Below, piece by piece: positions 5,166-6,964 of a stretch of DNA of 6,964 nucleotides. The translations under genes were made by a program, and so were the position numbers. Numbering within the stretch: the first letter of the stretch is position 1; each line of letters begins with the position of its first letter. The stretch is taken from assembly GCA_964587525.1 (NCBI GenBank), contig CAZPLZ010000173.1, positions 1-6,964 on the forward strand, given 5' to 3'. The notes beneath the pieces were generated by a model. That model did no database searches, was not told where the DNA came from, and saw only the letters and a list, made by a program, of their open reading frames with translations. This stretch comes from CAZPLZ01 sp964587525. Its GTDB lineage: Bacteria > Oederibacteriota > CAKKQC01.

Positions 5166-6863
5166 TTAAAATGAAATGATAGCTCCAGCGGTGAGGAAGC
5201 GTTTAGGCTCGGGGTAGCCACCCCAGTGCTCAACACGCTCCCCCAGCAGATTCTCCCCGCGCCCGTACACTTCAACCCCAGCCCGCGGCTTCCAGGACAG
5301 CTTCAGACGGACATCCTCATAGGGTTCCAAGTCCGGCCCCAGCACTGACCGGGGCCGGGAGCGCGCCACCGCCAGCTCAAGCCCCACGGTGAACACCCGC
5401 CAGTCCCAGCCCGCCCCCACCTTTCCTTCTCCCCGGGGCAGGTTGGTCACTTGGCCGGCTGGCGATGTTATCGAACGCCAGCGTCCCTCCCCGTACACCC
5501 TGAACGGCCGCCACCCGTTATACCGCAAGCTCAGGCTGAGTTCATGCACCCTAAGCTCGGACAGAACAACCGGCTGCCAGAGTCCCTCGCCTGGTTGTTC
5601 AAGCCAGGAAAGGGCGTTCCGCGACTCCCGAAATCGGTATGTGGCGCGCCCTTCGCTGCCGTCCCACAACTGCTGCCAGACCGAAATTTCTGCATCGGCC
5701 AGCTCCCGTTCAGGCTCGATCCCAGCCTTGGTTGTGAAGAGCGAGTACGGAACGGCAACGGCCTGTTCGGCGAACCACGCCGCACGCAAGGACGGCGAGA
5801 ACGAAGCGGAGATCGTCGGGCCCGCCGGCGTGGTCCAGGACACCCCCCCCACCGGTCGCAGTGAGCGGGCGCTCACCCGCCCGCCAAACAGGCCTTCTGC
5901 CGAGAAGCCGGCCAGGTACCGCCAGCGCTCGGATGGGATCCAGGCGGCTTCCACCGTGGCACCGGCGAGCAGGTGGGTGCCGGTAGGTCCAGCCGCTTCC
6001 GCCTCACCGCGCGGTTTGATCCGGAGCGCCATGTTGCCCCGGTGCCAGATCGGAAGTTGTGAATTCCCAGCCGCAAACGTTCCCTTGACAGGGCCTTGCG
6101 GCGTCCTGACCCTCATCAATTCAAACCGCCCGGTCTCACTGTACCCATGCTCGCTCTGCGACACCTCTCCCCCCACAAACAACCGGCTCAGGCGCCGTTG
6201 CGCAGTGACAGATTGAAACGGCAGATCACGGCTCCCCTCCTGCCAGCCTACGGTGACACTTTCTCCATCCGGCAATCCCAGAAATGCCAGGTATCTCGCC
6301 CAGTTCGGAAGTCTGGCCTCCCTCGCCTTCAGCTCTTCGTCCTCAAGGAGGCGCGCGTAGCCCAGCGTGACCTGGGTGTCCCAGCCACCCGCGTTTCCAA
6401 ATCCAACCGGCTCGCCTTTCAGCCAGGAACCGGAGAGGGCGAGCTCTCGGAGGCTCTTCGATTCCTGACGGCCTATCCACACGGATCCCCCAAGCCAGGA
6501 CGGACTGCCACCTTCCAGCTTGACTGCGGGGACGGTGCCTGGCACAACCGGTGGAAAGCGCGGCGCCGGCTCGCGCTTCCGCAGCGCGGCCACACTGCCT
6601 TCCTCTTTCTCCAGCAGCGGCGCCTCGTGTAGGCCTCGCATGGGCGAGCCGGCCAGTTGCTCCTTCTGCGCCATGATCCGCGCCTGATTGTCCCCGATGA
6701 TGACCAGCTCCGGCATCTTGAAGACCGGCTCCTCCACAGCCTTGGTGCGGGGGGCAGGCTGGGGCGCTGCCTGGCTGTCTCCAGGGGCAGCCGCCCACAC
6801 ATTCACGCTGAGCCACACCGAAGCGCCGGCACCGAGCAGCACGGTCAGCAGCGTTTCACTCAT
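5166..6863 (-). CDS. Outer-membrane beta-barrel protein with TonB-box-like segment but no visible plug
   Basis: The 565-residue product starts with a hydrophobic export segment (about 4-26, likely cut after WAAA), unusual in having no positive charge before it. MPELVIIGDNQARI (50-63) resembles the TonB box and following residues of TonB-dependent receptors. A charged, proline-rich linker runs to about 120. From about 125 to the end there are alternating polar/hydrophobic strands rich in Trp, Tyr, Gly and Arg, typical of a barrel. The last 49 residues (DVRLKLSW..., ENLLGERVEHWGGYPEPKRF, final AGAIISF) look like the end of a TonB-dependent receptor, including the terminal Phe. The ~130-residue plug expected after the TonB box is missing, and the total is shorter than usual receptors (600-900). 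The start has GGGAG nine bases upstream and overlaps the preceding frame by 8 bases. The exbB, exbD and tonB genes follow, so it is likely their partner. The ligand is unknown. Confidence 0.75.
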   Translation of the reverse strand: MSETLLTVLLGAGASVWLSVNVWAAAPGDSQAAPQPAPRTKAVEEPVFKMPELVIIGDNQARIMAQKEQLAGSPMRGLHEAPLLEKEEGSVAALRKREPAPRFPPVVPGTVPAVKLEGGSPSWLGGSVWIGRQESKSLRELALSGSWLKGEPVGFGNAGGWDTQVTLGYARLLEDEELKAREARLPNWARYLAFLGLPDGESVTVGWQEGSRDLPFQSVTAQRRLSRLFVGGEVSQSEHGYSETGRFELMRVRTPQGPVKGTFAAGNSQLPIWHRGNMALRIKPRGEAEAAGPTGTHLLAGATVEAAWIPSERWRYLAGFSAEGLFGGRVSARSLRPVGGVSWTTPAGPTISASFSPSLRAAWFAEQAVAVPYSLFTTKAGIEPERELADAEISVWQQLWDGSEGRATYRFRESRNALSWLEQPGEGLWQPVVLSELRVHELSLSLRYNGWRPFRVYGEGRWRSITSPAGQVTNLPRGEGKVGAGWDWRVFTVGLELAVARSRPRSVLGPDLEPYEDVRLKLSWKPRAGVEVYGRGENLLGERVEHWGGYPEPKRFLTAGAIISF

Positions 6864-6964
6864 GGCTCGTCGCTCCCTGCGCCGCCCGCCGCGCCTCCTC
6901 CGCCGCAGCCAGGCGCTTAAGCCTCTTGTCAGCCTGGGCCTTCACGTCCGCGGATGGCGCCCCC
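6856..6964 (-). CDS. C-terminal tail of an unidentified charged protein, cut by window edge
   Basis: A minus-strand frame is open from the window end to a TGA at 6856-6858, giving 35 residues (start GAPSADVKAQADKRLK, end QGATSHE). The tail is rich in Ala, Lys, Arg and Glu and would be helical, possibly coiled coil. Its stop overlaps the ATG of the barrel gene by 8 bases (ATGAGTGA), the kind of coupling seen inside operons, which is the main reason for calling it real. No domain is visible. TPR proteins are common neighbours of TonB/ExbBD sets, so that is one possibility, but nothing here proves it. Confidence 0.55.
   Translation of the reverse strand, partial: GAPSADVKAQADKRLKRLAAAEEARRAAQGATSHE

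Noticed and set aside
5389..6216. Plus-strand 275-residue open frame
   Set aside because: Antisense to the barrel gene; it is an artefact of high GC and has no domain-like features.
1..6964. tRNA, rRNA or CRISPR array
   Set aside because: No repeat-spacer pattern, tRNA-like fold or rRNA sequence was recognised by eye.

Overview
The window is a GC-rich stretch from a Gram-negative (two-membrane) bacterium. The envelope is implied by a TonB/ExbB/ExbD energy-transduction set and an outer-membrane beta-barrel protein. No rRNA or other phylogenetic marker is present. The style (strong GC bias, many ATG/GTG starts, environmental-type repeats) would suit Nitrospirota, Methylomirabilota or a delta-proteobacterial lineage, but this is a guess.

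Layout from left to right. Positions 1-971 (minus) hold the N-terminal two thirds of a sulfatase whose C-terminus lies outside the window. Its start codon sits inside the end of a protein-L-isoaspartate methyltransferase gene (937-1695, minus) that carries an N-terminal export or anchor segment. A cysteine hydrolase of the isochorismatase superfamily follows (1791-2363, minus). Next comes the only plus-strand block: a ribbon-helix-helix antitoxin and a PIN-domain toxin (2566-3212), overlapping by four bases, with a palindromic operator-like site in the promoter. A 62-bp element with perfect 21-bp inverted arms separates this block from the next genes. The right half (3299-6964, minus) reads in transcription order: the tail of an unidentified charged protein, a 565-residue barrel protein, exbB, exbD and tonB.

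The right half looks like one functional unit. ExbB and ExbD form the proton-driven inner-membrane motor, TonB carries the energy across the periplasm, and the barrel protein encoded just upstream is the likely outer-membrane partner. That partner is unusual: it has a TonB-box-like segment and a TonB-receptor-like C-terminus but no recognisable plug domain. This is the most interesting item in the window. The toxin-antitoxin block looks like an insertion between otherwise minus-strand genes: opposite strand, locally lower GC in the toxin, and a palindromic repeat at one edge. The sulfatase, methyltransferase and hydrolase share a strand, but only the first two are tightly linked.
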